DNA of 64,000 nt, taken from Leptospira limi. GTDB lineage: Bacteria > Spirochaetota > Leptospiria > Leptospirales > Leptospiraceae. Every line of letters starts with the position of its first letter. Position 1 is the first letter of the stretch. The position numbers were made by a program, and so were the translations under genes. Positions 26,973 through 35,947 of the stretch are shown here, in pieces. The notes beneath the pieces were generated by a model that was not told the origin of the DNA, did no database searches, and saw nothing but the letters and a program-made list of their open reading frames with translations. The stretch is from contig NZ_JAMQPV010000001.1 in the NCBI RefSeq assembly GCF_026151395.1, positions 1,784,501 through 1,848,500 of the forward strand. The letters are read 5' to 3'.

Positions 26973-27000
26973 ATCACACTGTCTTCTATTTTTAATCTTC

Positions 27001-27867
27001 TTAACTCACAAACCAGCGAAATAAATCGGTATGGTCTTTTGTGGATTGGTATGTTTGGTCTGCCGATAAAATGGTTACTTCGGTTAGTTTCATGGATACG
27101 GGTATTCGTTTTTCCTGAAAAGTAAACGTTAATTTGGATACGGATTTTACTGATTCTTTCCAATGTTTTTCTGTTACTTGTTCTTCTGTGAGTGGAAAAC
27201 TATCCAAAAATACCTTCCAAAAGTCTTTACCATCAATGAGTACTTCTGAGATTCCACTGATTCCCATTTTTAAATCACGATATAGATTTTCTCTGTTAAA
27301 ATCTTTGATACCGATCGACAAAAATGGTTTTTCTCTTTTAATTTTTTCTAAATTTGGCACTAACAACTTTGTATCAACTCGATCCCAATCCAATACCAAA
27401 AAATGACATGGACCAACTAACAATCTTTTGAGTAAAAATTCAGGATTTGATTCCGTAAAAACAAAATAACCTAAAGTTTTTAAAACCCTAAAAATGTTTT
27501 GGTCGAGGATTTGATTTTTTGTACAAACAATCCATGTTAATTTTTTTTCAGGTTCTGGGTGGAGAGGTAGAGTATGAATTTTCTGAAAAGGTTTATCCCA
27601 TAAGAAGGATACACCTGCGGATTTGTATTCCTCTTTTTCTTCCTTTGAAAATTGTCCGCATAAGATTGGTTCGATGCTCCAATCCAAAAGTTCTTTGGCT
27701 AAATCTGGACTTGGTTTGGAAAAAATTCGAATACAATCAGGGAAATCTTTCCAATTTTTACTCGTACATTCTTTCACTACGGGCCCATTTACTCGTAACC
27801 AAGCAATCATGAGTTCTTTTTCCCGCTCTGGAAGTTGTGTCAAAACGGCTCCGAATAGTGAGTCCAT
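27001..27867 (-). CDS. Hypothetical protein with receiver-like segment
   Basis: 288 residues. The middle, LTWIVCTKNQILDQNIFRVLKTLGYFVFTESN followed by FLVLDWD, reads like a response-regulator receiver fold with a DWD at the phospho-acceptor strand. The acidic pocket at the N-terminal beta strand is absent (CTKNQ instead of DD), so phosphorylation is unlikely. The first 110 residues may be a second, weaker copy. It lies head-to-head with phaR and convergent with the preceding gene. Tentative. Confidence 0.45.
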   Translation of the reverse strand: MDSLFGAVLTQLPEREKELMIAWLRVNGPVVKECTSKNWKDFPDCIRIFSKPSPDLAKELLDWSIEPILCGQFSKEEKEEYKSAGVSFLWDKPFQKIHTLPLHPEPEKKLTWIVCTKNQILDQNIFRVLKTLGYFVFTESNPEFLLKRLLVGPCHFLVLDWDRVDTKLLVPNLEKIKREKPFLSIGIKDFNRENLYRDLKMGISGISEVLIDGKDFWKVFLDSFPLTEEQVTEKHWKESVKSVSKLTFTFQEKRIPVSMKLTEVTILSADQTYQSTKDHTDLFRWFVS

Positions 27868-27924
27868 ACGATTGTATTTTAGTTGACCCCCTAGGCTTGA
27901 AAGTCATTTTAAAAAGCATCTCCG

Positions 27925-28473
27925 ATGAAGCTCCTCAAGCGATACGCAAACCGTAGGCTCTATGATCCAGAAACAAGTTCCACCATCACGTTAGAAGATG
28001 TGGCAAAGATGATCATTGGTGGGGAAGAAATCAAAGTCCAAGACAACCTTTCTGGGGAAGACATTACACCCAAAATCCTCGGACAAACATTTTTAAAAGT
28101 GAGTCTTGGGCAAAGGAACGAAGATTTTTCAAATTTTATGTTAACTTCTCTCATCCGAGAGACAGGTCGTGATATTTCTGGCCTATTCGAACGTTTGGTT
28201 TTAGGTGGGATTGGTGCCAATTACCTGACCCGCGAACGGTTGGAAAGGATTGTCAATTCGATGGTGGAACTCGGGGAATTGAAGGAAGTAGATTTTAGTC
28301 TCTACAGAGAAGATTTACTCCGAAAGATGGCATCCCGTGCGAGTGAAAAAAAGGAACAAATCCAAAAGGATTTGGAAAAATTCAGCCAATCCATTTTGGA
28401 AGAAGACAAAGCCACTCTTGGCGACTTATCTGAAAAATTAAAAGAAGTCGCAGAAAAATTAAAAGAAAATTAG
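27925..28473 (+). CDS. phaR: PhaR-type polyhydroxyalkanoate regulator
   Basis: 182 residues. The N-terminus [21 protein letters not shown], with TLEDVAKMI and [15 protein letters not shown], is the DNA-binding domain of PhaR, which represses phasin and PHA genes. The C-terminal half is charged and helical with a coiled-coil-like end ([14 protein letters not shown]). No PHA synthase or phasin gene is in the window, so the target is unknown. Confidence 0.9.
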   Translation: MKLLKRYANRRLYDPETSSTITLEDVAKMIIGGEEIKVQDNLSGEDITPKILGQTFLKVSLGQRNEDFSNFMLTSLIRETGRDISGLFERLVLGGIGANYLTRERLERIVNSMVELGELKEVDFSLYREDLLRKMASRASEKKEQIQKDLEKFSQSILEEDKATLGDLSEKLKEVAEKLKEN

Positions 28474-28492
28474 CAAAAATGAGTTAGAATGT

Positions 28493-28509
28493 CCTCCAAT
28501 TTTAGGAGG
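28493..28509 (+). promoter_or_regulatory. Hairpin covering a ribosome binding site
   Basis: CCTCC at 28493-28497 is complementary to GGAGG at 28505-28509, the ribosome site of the HEAT-repeat gene (ATG 28515), with a 7-base AT loop. The 5-bp stem would hide the site. It is short and may form only weakly. Confidence 0.35.
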
Positions 28510-28514
28510 AAGGA

Positions 28515-29399
28515 ATGAAATTCCAACATGTTCTACTACTTGTCTTTTTATGGAACGTAAGTATATTTTCAGAACAAGATGAGGCCTTTTTTGAGACCCA
28601 AAGGAAACGACTCAGCTCTTCCGATATCTTCGAAATTCGTGATGCTATTGACCGTTTAACATTTATTAAATCAAATCGAGGTTATAGGGACATTCTTTCT
28701 GCCTTAGAAGGGACACCCAATTTCCCAACGAGTGAGAACAATGCACCCGCTGTGAAATTTTATGCGGCAAAAGCTCTCGCGAAAAAAGGGGACAAAATTG
28801 CCATTCCTGTTCTCATCAAAACGTTTCAAAAAGAGTCGGCTTCCATCATCGAATACAACCCTCCCAAAGTAAGAAAAATTAGTGACGGAGTTGCCGATCG
28901 TCATTCTACCTCTAGTCCTTATTTTTACGAAGATGGGGAAATTTCCATGGTTTTGGCTTGTGGTGAAATGTTACGTGCGTTAGGTTCACTTCCAACAACG
29001 GAATCCTCCGATCAAACTATCAAACAAGCCTTGACTCATCCTAATTTTTATATCAGAAGTTCTGCTGCTGATGCAATGTATGAATCCAATCGTAAGGAGT
29101 GGATCACTTCTCTTGCGGAGGGACTAGGGAAAGAACAGGTCCCCTATGCAAAAATCTCCATTTTATCGGCCATAGTAGGATTAGAGCGTTTGCCCAACCA
29201 AAATTTTAAAGCGGTGACAGAGATGCTTTCCCATGAGGATCCAGAAGTAAGAAAAAAAGCTTCACAGGCATTACGTCGTTTAGACCTTCGGATTGCAGCA
29301 CCTTACCTAGAAAAGGCGATTCTAGTTGAAAATCACCCAACTGTTTTATCACAAATGAAAGAAGATCATTCCTATCTACTTTCATTTCGTAGCCCCTAG
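28515..29399 (+). CDS. HEAT-repeat exported protein
   Basis: 294 residues with a signal peptide ending near SIFSEQDEAF. The rest is HEAT-like helical repeats, seen best in NAPAVKFYAAKALAKKGDKI, FYIRSSAADAMYESNRKEW and HEDPEVRKKASQALRRL. Such repeats form binding surfaces. A Tyr-rich insertion (SSPYFYEDGEISM) lies mid-protein. The ribosome site AGGAGGAAGGA is strong but lies inside a small hairpin. No partner can be named. Confidence 0.82.
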   Translation: MKFQHVLLLVFLWNVSIFSEQDEAFFETQRKRLSSSDIFEIRDAIDRLTFIKSNRGYRDILSALEGTPNFPTSENNAPAVKFYAAKALAKKGDKIAIPVLIKTFQKESASIIEYNPPKVRKISDGVADRHSTSSPYFYEDGEISMVLACGEMLRALGSLPTTESSDQTIKQALTHPNFYIRSSAADAMYESNRKEWITSLAEGLGKEQVPYAKISILSAIVGLERLPNQNFKAVTEMLSHEDPEVRKKASQALRRLDLRIAAPYLEKAILVENHPTVLSQMKEDHSYLLSFRSP

Positions 29400-29465
29400 A
29401 CTTATTTCATTTCATTGTGGACAAATCTAGATTTTCTTTAAAAATGTGACTTAAACGGAGAAATT

Positions 29466-30380
29466 ATGAAATTTAATAGTATTTTAGATGCCATTGGCAA
29501 CACACCACATATCCGATTGTCTCGTTTGTTTGGAACTGATCACGAAGTGTATATGAAACTAGAAAGACAGAACCCAGGTGGATCGATTAAAGATCGAATC
29601 GCCCTTGCGATGATTGAAGATGCCGAAAAATCAGGGAAACTTAAAAAAGATTCCATCATTGTGGAGCCTACATCTGGAAATACAGGGATTGGTCTTGCTA
29701 TGGTTGCAGCTGTGAAAGGTTATGCGATCACACTCGTCATGCCAGAACATATGTCAGTGGAAAGACGTAGGATAATGGCAGCCTATGGTGCCAAGTTTGA
29801 ACTCACTCCAAGAGAAAAAGGTATGCCAGGTGCGATTGCAAAAGCACAAGAAATGGTAGCAGCCAATCCAAACGCTTGGATGCCACAACAGTTTGAAAAC
29901 GAAGCCAATATCCAAGTCCACCGAGAAAAAACGGCAGAAGAAATTGCAAAAGATTTTCCTGATGGTTTGGACTACATCATCACTGGAGTTGGAACTGGTG
30001 GGCATATTACTGGTTGCGCAGAAAACTTAAAAAAACGGTTTCCTAAACTAAAAGTATTTGCTGTAGAACCAGAAGGTTCTCCTGTTCTCAGTGGTGGTAA
30101 ACCAGGTCCACACCCTCTCCAAGGGATTGGTGCCGGTTTCATTCCTAAGAACTGCAAAACAGAATTACTCGATGGGATCATCACTGTTGGAAAAGAAGAG
30201 TCCTTCACAATGGCTGTTCTAGCTGCAAAAAAAGAAGGGATTTTTATCGGAACATCTTCTGGAGCAAGCCTTGCGGCAGTGTCCAAAAAACTAAAAGAAA
30301 TTCCTGCAGGCTCGAAAGTGCTTACATTCTGTTATGATACAGGCGAAAGATACTTATCTGTGGAAGGACTGTTCGTTTAA
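29466..30380 (+). CDS. cysK: Cysteine synthase A
   Basis: 304 residues. It combines O-acetylserine with sulfide to make cysteine using PLP. The lysine that binds PLP is in GGSIKDRIA (near residue 42), and [24 protein letters not shown] and [11 protein letters not shown] are phosphate- and substrate-binding loops. It is the natural acceptor for sulfide from the CysJI enzyme encoded 16 kb away, though not in the same operon. Confidence 0.96.
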   Translation: MKFNSILDAIGNTPHIRLSRLFGTDHEVYMKLERQNPGGSIKDRIALAMIEDAEKSGKLKKDSIIVEPTSGNTGIGLAMVAAVKGYAITLVMPEHMSVERRRIMAAYGAKFELTPREKGMPGAIAKAQEMVAANPNAWMPQQFENEANIQVHREKTAEEIAKDFPDGLDYIITGVGTGGHITGCAENLKKRFPKLKVFAVEPEGSPVLSGGKPGPHPLQGIGAGFIPKNCKTELLDGIITVGKEESFTMAVLAAKKEGIFIGTSSGASLAAVSKKLKEIPAGSKVLTFCYDTGERYLSVEGLFV

Positions 30381-30403
30381 TTTTTGTTTGATGAGAATTT
30401 AAA

Positions 30404-32350
30404 ATCACCAATTTAATTATTGTCGAATCTCCTACAAAAGCAACAACCATCAATTCTTACTTAGGTAAGGATTGGTTGGTTGTTGCCACAAAGGGCCACA
30501 TCAAAGACCTGCCACCCAAATCATATGGCGTGGATATCTCTAATTCTTTTGAACCTGAATATGAATGGCTCAAAGGAAAAAAAAACCTCTTTGCCTCCAT
30601 CGTTACAAAAGCCAAAAAATGTTCCAAAATTTATATAGCAAGTGATCCTGATAGGGAAGGTGAAATTATCGCCAAACATTGTTTTGATGAATTGGCAAAG
30701 TTAAAAAAACCAATCTACCGATTGCGTTTAAAAGAAATCACAAAAGATGAATTAAATAGCCAATTAGAAAAACAGACTGGACTAGATTTAGCGGAAATTG
30801 AATCACAAATTGCAAGAAGGGTTGTCGATAGAATTTTTGGTTTTGAAGTTTCTCCCGACTTATGGAAACAGTTAAAAATACCAACCTTATCTGCTGGAAG
30901 AGTTCAATCTACCGTTTTGCATTGGATATGTGAGAGAGAAAGGGAAATCCAAAACTTCTCAAAAGAAACTTACTTTTTACTCAGACTTCATGGAACTCTG
31001 AATAAACAAAGTTCCGAACTCAAATACCAGTCAAAAGAAAAATTGAATCAAGAAGATGTAAATGCAATTGTAAAAGAACTCGAAATGATTCCAGAACCTT
31101 CTAAGTTAAAGGAACTTGTTTTATCAAATATCAAAGTAAAACAATTGAATCGAAAACCTCCAAAGGCATTTTCCACCGCCAGTTTACTTGAAGTTAGTTT
31201 TCGTGCTTTAAAATTTGATTCAAAAAAAACGATGAGAATTGCACAAAGTTTATTTGAAGGTAAAAAATTACAATCAGGAGAAACGGTTGGCCTGATTACC
31301 TATATGAGATCTGATAGTACTCGAGTTTCGGATTCAAAACGTCAGTTAGGTGAAAATTATTTAAAACAACATTATCCAAAACTTTTGTTGGAAGGCGCTG
31401 GTAAACAGTCCAAACAAAAAAAGTTTTCGCAAGATGCTCATGAAGCAGTGATCCCTATTAACCCCAATTTAACACCAAATCAAATTCGAAATTATTTAAC
31501 AGTAGATGAATGGAAACTTTACCAATTGATTTGGGAACGATTTTTGGTCTCTCTCATGAAACCAGAATCAGGTGAAGAAGTGGTGTATGAATTCCCAATT
31601 GGAAAACATCTTTTCACTCATACTTTTGAAAGGATTTTTGACGGTGGGTTCAAAAATTATCCAGAACCAATGATGGATAAAAAGAAAAGTACATTGGATG
31701 CAAAGGTGGGAGATATTTTTTTCTACGAATCTTATTCGACATTAGAAAAAGAAACAGAACCTCCAGAACGATATACCCATGGTAAATTGATCCAAAAAAT
31801 GGAAGATACGGGAGTGGGCCGCCCTTCCACTTACGCAAACATTCTTGAAACATTAAAACTGAGAAAGTATATAGTTGAGTACCAAAAAAATATAGGTCCT
31901 TCTGCTTTGGGAATGAAAGTGGATGGTTATTTGGATTCAAACTTTCATGATCTAATTGGTGAGTCATTTACAAAGGACTTAGAGCAACAATTGGACCAAA
32001 TTACAGAGAACAAAAATTCAAGGGTGGAATTAATTTCAGCATTTTATGGGAAGTTGAAACAGATTTTAAAATCACCAAGGAAAAAAAAAGAATCTTATGG
32101 GCCTGAGTTTGGAACTAGTAAGAAGAATGAAAAAAGTATAACTGAAAGTTCAGGAATCAATTCAAATGATTCTATAAAAAAAAATAAGAACCAACATCTA
32201 CCTAAGGAAAAGAGTCTAAATCTTACAGAGAAAAAAGTTTGCCCTAAATGTTTGGATGGAACCATCAAAACCAAATTAGGGAAAAATGGAAGAACCATTT
32301 ATTTTTGTTCTCGTTACCCACACTGTGACTACATCACCTATGACAACTAA
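30404..32350 (+). CDS. topA: DNA topoisomerase I (type IA)
   Basis: About 648 residues, shorter than the 865 of E. coli. Type IA enzymes relax negative supercoils through a 5'-phosphotyrosine. The toprim domain begins at LIIVESPTKATTI, whose Glu is catalytic, and continues with ASDPDREGE. The active tyrosine is in LITYMRSDSTR. A single C-terminal zinc motif (CPKC...FCSRYPHC) is present. The reading frame contains LIIVESP at 30413-30433 but has no ATG/GTG before the TTG at 30476, which would remove it. ATC at 30404 (would give MTNLIIVE) is chosen. An in-frame TGA lies at 30392, and an out-of-frame ATG at 30391 would match if one base were removed. See findings. Confidence 0.88.
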   Translation: MTNLIIVESPTKATTINSYLGKDWLVVATKGHIKDLPPKSYGVDISNSFEPEYEWLKGKKNLFASIVTKAKKCSKIYIASDPDREGEIIAKHCFDELAKLKKPIYRLRLKEITKDELNSQLEKQTGLDLAEIESQIARRVVDRIFGFEVSPDLWKQLKIPTLSAGRVQSTVLHWICEREREIQNFSKETYFLLRLHGTLNKQSSELKYQSKEKLNQEDVNAIVKELEMIPEPSKLKELVLSNIKVKQLNRKPPKAFSTASLLEVSFRALKFDSKKTMRIAQSLFEGKKLQSGETVGLITYMRSDSTRVSDSKRQLGENYLKQHYPKLLLEGAGKQSKQKKFSQDAHEAVIPINPNLTPNQIRNYLTVDEWKLYQLIWERFLVSLMKPESGEEVVYEFPIGKHLFTHTFERIFDGGFKNYPEPMMDKKKSTLDAKVGDIFFYESYSTLEKETEPPERYTHGKLIQKMEDTGVGRPSTYANILETLKLRKYIVEYQKNIGPSALGMKVDGYLDSNFHDLIGESFTKDLEQQLDQITENKNSRVELISAFYGKLKQILKSPRKKKESYGPEFGTSKKNEKSITESSGINSNDSIKKNKNQHLPKEKSLNLTEKKVCPKCLDGTIKTKLGKNGRTIYFCSRYPHCDYITYDN

Positions 32351-33428
32351 TCATGATAAAACTTTGATCCTTGTGAATTTGGGAGGACCTCGAACGTCCT
32401 CAGAAATTGAAGTATTTTTAAGAGATTTATTTTCAGATCCATTTGTGTTTGATTTGCCATTGCCAGAATTTTTACGCATTCGATTGGCAAAGTTCATCGC
32501 AAAAAAACGGGCTCCGAAAGTGCAAAAAACATATGAATCCATGGGTTTTGGAGGTGGTTCTCCCCTTGTGGACGAAACAGAAAAACAAGCTAAGGTTTTG
32601 GAATTAATTCTTAACCAACAAACAAACGTAAAATGGAAGGTAAAAGTTTCCATGACGTGTGGATTTCCTAATATTAGAGAGGATGAATTCACCAAACCCG
32701 ATGCAAATACGGTGTATCTACCGCTTTATCCTCAATTCTCCAGGTCTACCGTATTATCAACTTTAGCAATTTTAGAAACTAAATTTGGAGAATGTCCAGT
32801 TGGGAGTGGTGGTTATATCCCACATTTTGGATTGGAGCCAAATTTCCACCAAATCACTGCTAAGTTTATTTATGAGTTTTTTACAAACCAATTAAGATCA
32901 GATGAATTTTTACATTATCCAAAAGAAACTCCGAAATGTGATTGGAAAGATCTAGATCTTATTTTTTCGGCACACGGTGTTCCAATGCGACTCATACACA
33001 AGGGAGATCGTTATATGGAAGAAGTAGAAGTTTCAGTCAAAAGAATTTCTGAAGAATTACGAAAGTTTGGTTTTAGAGGTAACGTACATGTATCTTACCA
33101 AAGTAAAGTAGGCCCTGCCAAATGGACTGAACCAAACACAATTCAAATGATCACAAAACTTTCCAAAGAAGGTAAACACATAGCAGTGTATCCAATTAGT
33201 TTTGTAAGTGATCACCTAGAAACATTGGAAGAAATTGGCGAACAGTTTAAAGAACTCACATTGGAAAATGGTGGAAAATCATTTGTTAGAATTCCTGCTT
33301 TCGGTACTTACAAACCATTTATGGAATATTTAGCAGAACGAGTGTTACTTGCCGATACATCGGTTAAGGATTGTATTTGTGAAAAAAATGGGGGAGAATC
33401 GCTAAAACATTGTCGATTCAAAAATTGA
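32340..33428 (+). CDS. hemH: Ferrochelatase
   Basis: 362 residues. It inserts Fe(II) into protoporphyrin IX, the last step of haem synthesis. The catalytic histidine is in IFSAHGVPMRLI near residue 215 and the conserved glutamate in HLETLEEIGEQF near 300. The N-terminus LILVNLGGPRTSSEIEVFL is typical. The start is ATG 32340 (MTTNHDKTLI), 11 bases inside topA; longer in-frame starts would add unrelated residues from topA. Its 3' end overlaps hemG by 27 bases on the opposite strand. Confidence 0.95.
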   Translation: MTTNHDKTLILVNLGGPRTSSEIEVFLRDLFSDPFVFDLPLPEFLRIRLAKFIAKKRAPKVQKTYESMGFGGGSPLVDETEKQAKVLELILNQQTNVKWKVKVSMTCGFPNIREDEFTKPDANTVYLPLYPQFSRSTVLSTLAILETKFGECPVGSGGYIPHFGLEPNFHQITAKFIYEFFTNQLRSDEFLHYPKETPKCDWKDLDLIFSAHGVPMRLIHKGDRYMEEVEVSVKRISEELRKFGFRGNVHVSYQSKVGPAKWTEPNTIQMITKLSKEGKHIAVYPISFVSDHLETLEEIGEQFKELTLENGGKSFVRIPAFGTYKPFMEYLAERVLLADTSVKDCICEKNGGESLKHCRFKN

Positions 33429-34610
33429 TCTGAGACCAATTCCTTTTCTATAATTTCCATAAAATCTGATGTTTTTTCCTTGGGATGACCAGTTTGTTTC
33501 TAGCTGGTCTAAAACTTGGTTGAACTTAAATAAATTTGAGTCATACGCAGGGAAAACTCCCTCCCAAGTTGTTCGGTAAACAGCTGTTGGAAGGTCCATT
33601 TTCTTTGAGATCAAATATCTATCTCTTTCTAAAATAGATTCAATCGTATCGTTGCCGTTTTTTACCTTTATATCTGGATAAATCCAAGTTTCAGAATGTT
33701 TTTGATTTTGGACTCGGCCATCAAAAATATCAGAATTACACAAAACTCCTAACGCTTGAACACCTTCATTTTTGCCAAAAAGAACTCCAAAACATGGTTT
33801 TTTCGTAAGTTTTGTTTCACCAAACCTTGTTACGGTGGAAATGGTTAACAAATTTGGTTTTGATGCTAATTTGATCTCTGAATCTAATATGGGTAATAGC
33901 TTTTTTAGTGAGATACAAATTTTAACTGATCCATTTAAATTTTGAATTTCTTTAAAGTTTGAAAATGAAAATCCAGTTTTGATAGTAATTCTAGGTGATA
34001 AGTAAGAAACCAAATGAGTTACTAGGTCTCCCATTCCATTGGGAAAGGAAACAGTTCCATATGTTTTCTTTTTGTTTTTTTTGATCTCTTTGAAAATGGT
34101 ACTGTTTCCTCTGCCATCCCATTTTGAAAATATCGTTTCGGGTTGTAATTCTGATAATCGAGTGCCGTAAATTCCACCTAAAGCAGGTTCTATGATGTTT
34201 TTTGTCACTGAGGGTCCAAACATTTGATTTCCCCAATTTTCAAAATTTAGATTGGGATCAAATTTAAGTTTTTTGAGAAAAATCGAATACAGTAATTTTG
34301 TGCCTGCTAAAATTGAGATTGGAAACTGGGATAATTTTTGGTTGATCCAAAAATACCTACGTTTTGATGCTTTTTTAGGGAAAACAGGTGATAGACCAAT
34401 GTCATCTAACATGGATTTGATATCATCGGTCAAAAGGATTCCATTGGCAGCAAGTTCTACCAATCCTTCTGGTTTGTTCAATGTGCCTATCACTCCACCT
34501 AATGTATCCTTTTCTTCATACAGAGTGACAGAATTTCCTTTTTTTACTTGGTGGTATGCCATAAAGAGACCAGTAATCCCACCACCTACAATATGAACGT
34601 TTTCTTTCAT
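33402..34610 (-). CDS. hemG: Protoporphyrinogen oxidase, FAD-dependent (HemY type)
   Basis: 402 residues. It oxidises protoporphyrinogen IX to protoporphyrin IX. The start MKENVHIVGGGITGLFMAYH is the FAD-binding loop, with YEEKDTLGGVIGT next. EPALGGIYGTRLSELQPETIF and the FPNGMGDLV segment are HemY-family features. The C-terminal FAD motif is weakly kept (RFYGNYRKGIGLRSIFEST). It is the last gene of the haem operon, overlapping hemN by ATGA and the convergent hemH at its 3' end. It is the oxygen-using FAD family, not the flavodoxin-like E. coli HemG. Confidence 0.88.
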   Translation of the reverse strand: MKENVHIVGGGITGLFMAYHQVKKGNSVTLYEEKDTLGGVIGTLNKPEGLVELAANGILLTDDIKSMLDDIGLSPVFPKKASKRRYFWINQKLSQFPISILAGTKLLYSIFLKKLKFDPNLNFENWGNQMFGPSVTKNIIEPALGGIYGTRLSELQPETIFSKWDGRGNSTIFKEIKKNKKKTYGTVSFPNGMGDLVTHLVSYLSPRITIKTGFSFSNFKEIQNLNGSVKICISLKKLLPILDSEIKLASKPNLLTISTVTRFGETKLTKKPCFGVLFGKNEGVQALGVLCNSDIFDGRVQNQKHSETWIYPDIKVKNGNDTIESILERDRYLISKKMDLPTAVYRTTWEGVFPAYDSNLFKFNQVLDQLETNWSSQGKNIRFYGNYRKGIGLRSIFESTMF

Positions 34611-35947
34611 ATTGCTTTTGAGAAAACGGGTCCTGCTGGTTTACTAGATTGGAGTTTTTCATCAAACGCCATCGCTATGATTCGTAGAAATGGTTTACCT
34701 AGTTCGGTTACACATAGTGTTTCCTTATTCCATAAAACCAATTTGTCTTTTTCCATTTCCGATAAAAAATCTTTCGTATGGTTTAACAAATCACTGGGTA
34801 CTTTCACTTCCCAAGAAGTCATCAGTTCTAAGATTAAAAGTTTTCGCAAACGATCGGAGTTGGAAAGTTTATGGCCTCTAAGGATCGGTAATTTTCCGTC
34901 CAAAAGGGATTTTCTATACTTCATTTCCAGTTTAATATTTTGGAAAAATAAGTTCGGTGTTTCAGAAATAGCAGAAGAACCAAGTCCTAACATAACATCG
35001 GTTTTGGAGTCACTATATCCCATAAAGTTTCTATGCAATTGTTTGGAATGGAAAGCTTTCCATAATTTATCATGAGGAAGAGCAAAATGGTCCATGCCAA
35101 TTTCTCTGTATCCTTCTTTTTCTAGAAGTGATCTTCCCGTCTCATATAACTCGCGTTTGAGGGTTGGATCTGGCAAATCTGCTTCCGTAAATAAACGTTG
35201 GGATGCTTTGATCCATGGTACATGGGCATACGAGTAAAAAGCAATTCGATCTGGTTTTAGTTCTAATGTTTTTTCCATGGTGTATAACATGGAGTTTAGC
35301 GATTGTTTGGGTAATCCATAAATTAAATCAAAATTTACCGAATTAAATCCTAGAGATCTTGCTTCTAAGGTGATATTTTCAGTCAGTGCAAAAGGTTGAG
35401 TTCGGTTTACCAATCGTTGCACTTCCGGGTCAAAATCTTGGACTCCTAGACTAATTCGTTTGAAACCTAAATTATGTAAGAGTTTGAGTTGGGAAATTCG
35501 TGTTCTTCTAGGATCTACCTCAATAGAATATTGTGGGTCATTAGAAGGGGGTAATTGGTTTAAGATGGATTCGATGGTCGATTGTAGGTTGTAATCGGAA
35601 AGGTAAGTGGGGCTTCCCCCACCTAAGTGAAGTTCACTGAGTTCTTTCCCTTTTAAAGAAGGCACATTTTGTAAATACATTTCAAGTTCCGTTTTGATTG
35701 CTTTGACATAAGGTTCTTCAACGGTATGGTTTTTTGTAATTGATGTATTACAGCCGCAAAACGTACACAAAGTTTCACAAAATGGAATGTGAAGGTACAT
35801 AGCAAGTTTTGATTCTTTTGGGGAAAGATGTGTTTCCAATGATTCGATACACTCTTCCACTGAAGGTGAATCGGTCCAGTAAGGTACGGTTGGATAACTT
35901 GTGTATCTTGGAGCAGGTGTATCGTATTTTTGGAGTAAGTGTTTCAT
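34607..35947 (-). CDS. hemN: Oxygen-independent coproporphyrinogen III dehydrogenase
   Basis: 446 residues, the normal size of HemN. This radical-SAM enzyme decarboxylates coproporphyrinogen III to protoporphyrinogen IX. The iron-sulfur motif is IPFCETLCTFCGCN (CxxxCxxC) near residue 55, LHLGGGSPTYLS is the SAM loop, and YGLPKQS is present. The N-terminus TPAPRYTSYPT is characteristic of true HemN rather than HemW. It overlaps hemE by 4 bases. Confidence 0.95.
   Translation of the reverse strand: MKHLLQKYDTPAPRYTSYPTVPYWTDSPSVEECIESLETHLSPKESKLAMYLHIPFCETLCTFCGCNTSITKNHTVEEPYVKAIKTELEMYLQNVPSLKGKELSELHLGGGSPTYLSDYNLQSTIESILNQLPPSNDPQYSIEVDPRRTRISQLKLLHNLGFKRISLGVQDFDPEVQRLVNRTQPFALTENITLEARSLGFNSVNFDLIYGLPKQSLNSMLYTMEKTLELKPDRIAFYSYAHVPWIKASQRLFTEADLPDPTLKRELYETGRSLLEKEGYREIGMDHFALPHDKLWKAFHSKQLHRNFMGYSDSKTDVMLGLGSSAISETPNLFFQNIKLEMKYRKSLLDGKLPILRGHKLSNSDRLRKLLILELMTSWEVKVPSDLLNHTKDFLSEMEKDKLVLWNKETLCVTELGKPFLRIIAMAFDEKLQSSKPAGPVFSKAI

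Noticed and set aside
32286..32339. Upstream start for hemH
   Set aside because: The added residues come from the topA zinc-finger region in another frame; ATG 32340 begins the conserved ferrochelatase sequence.
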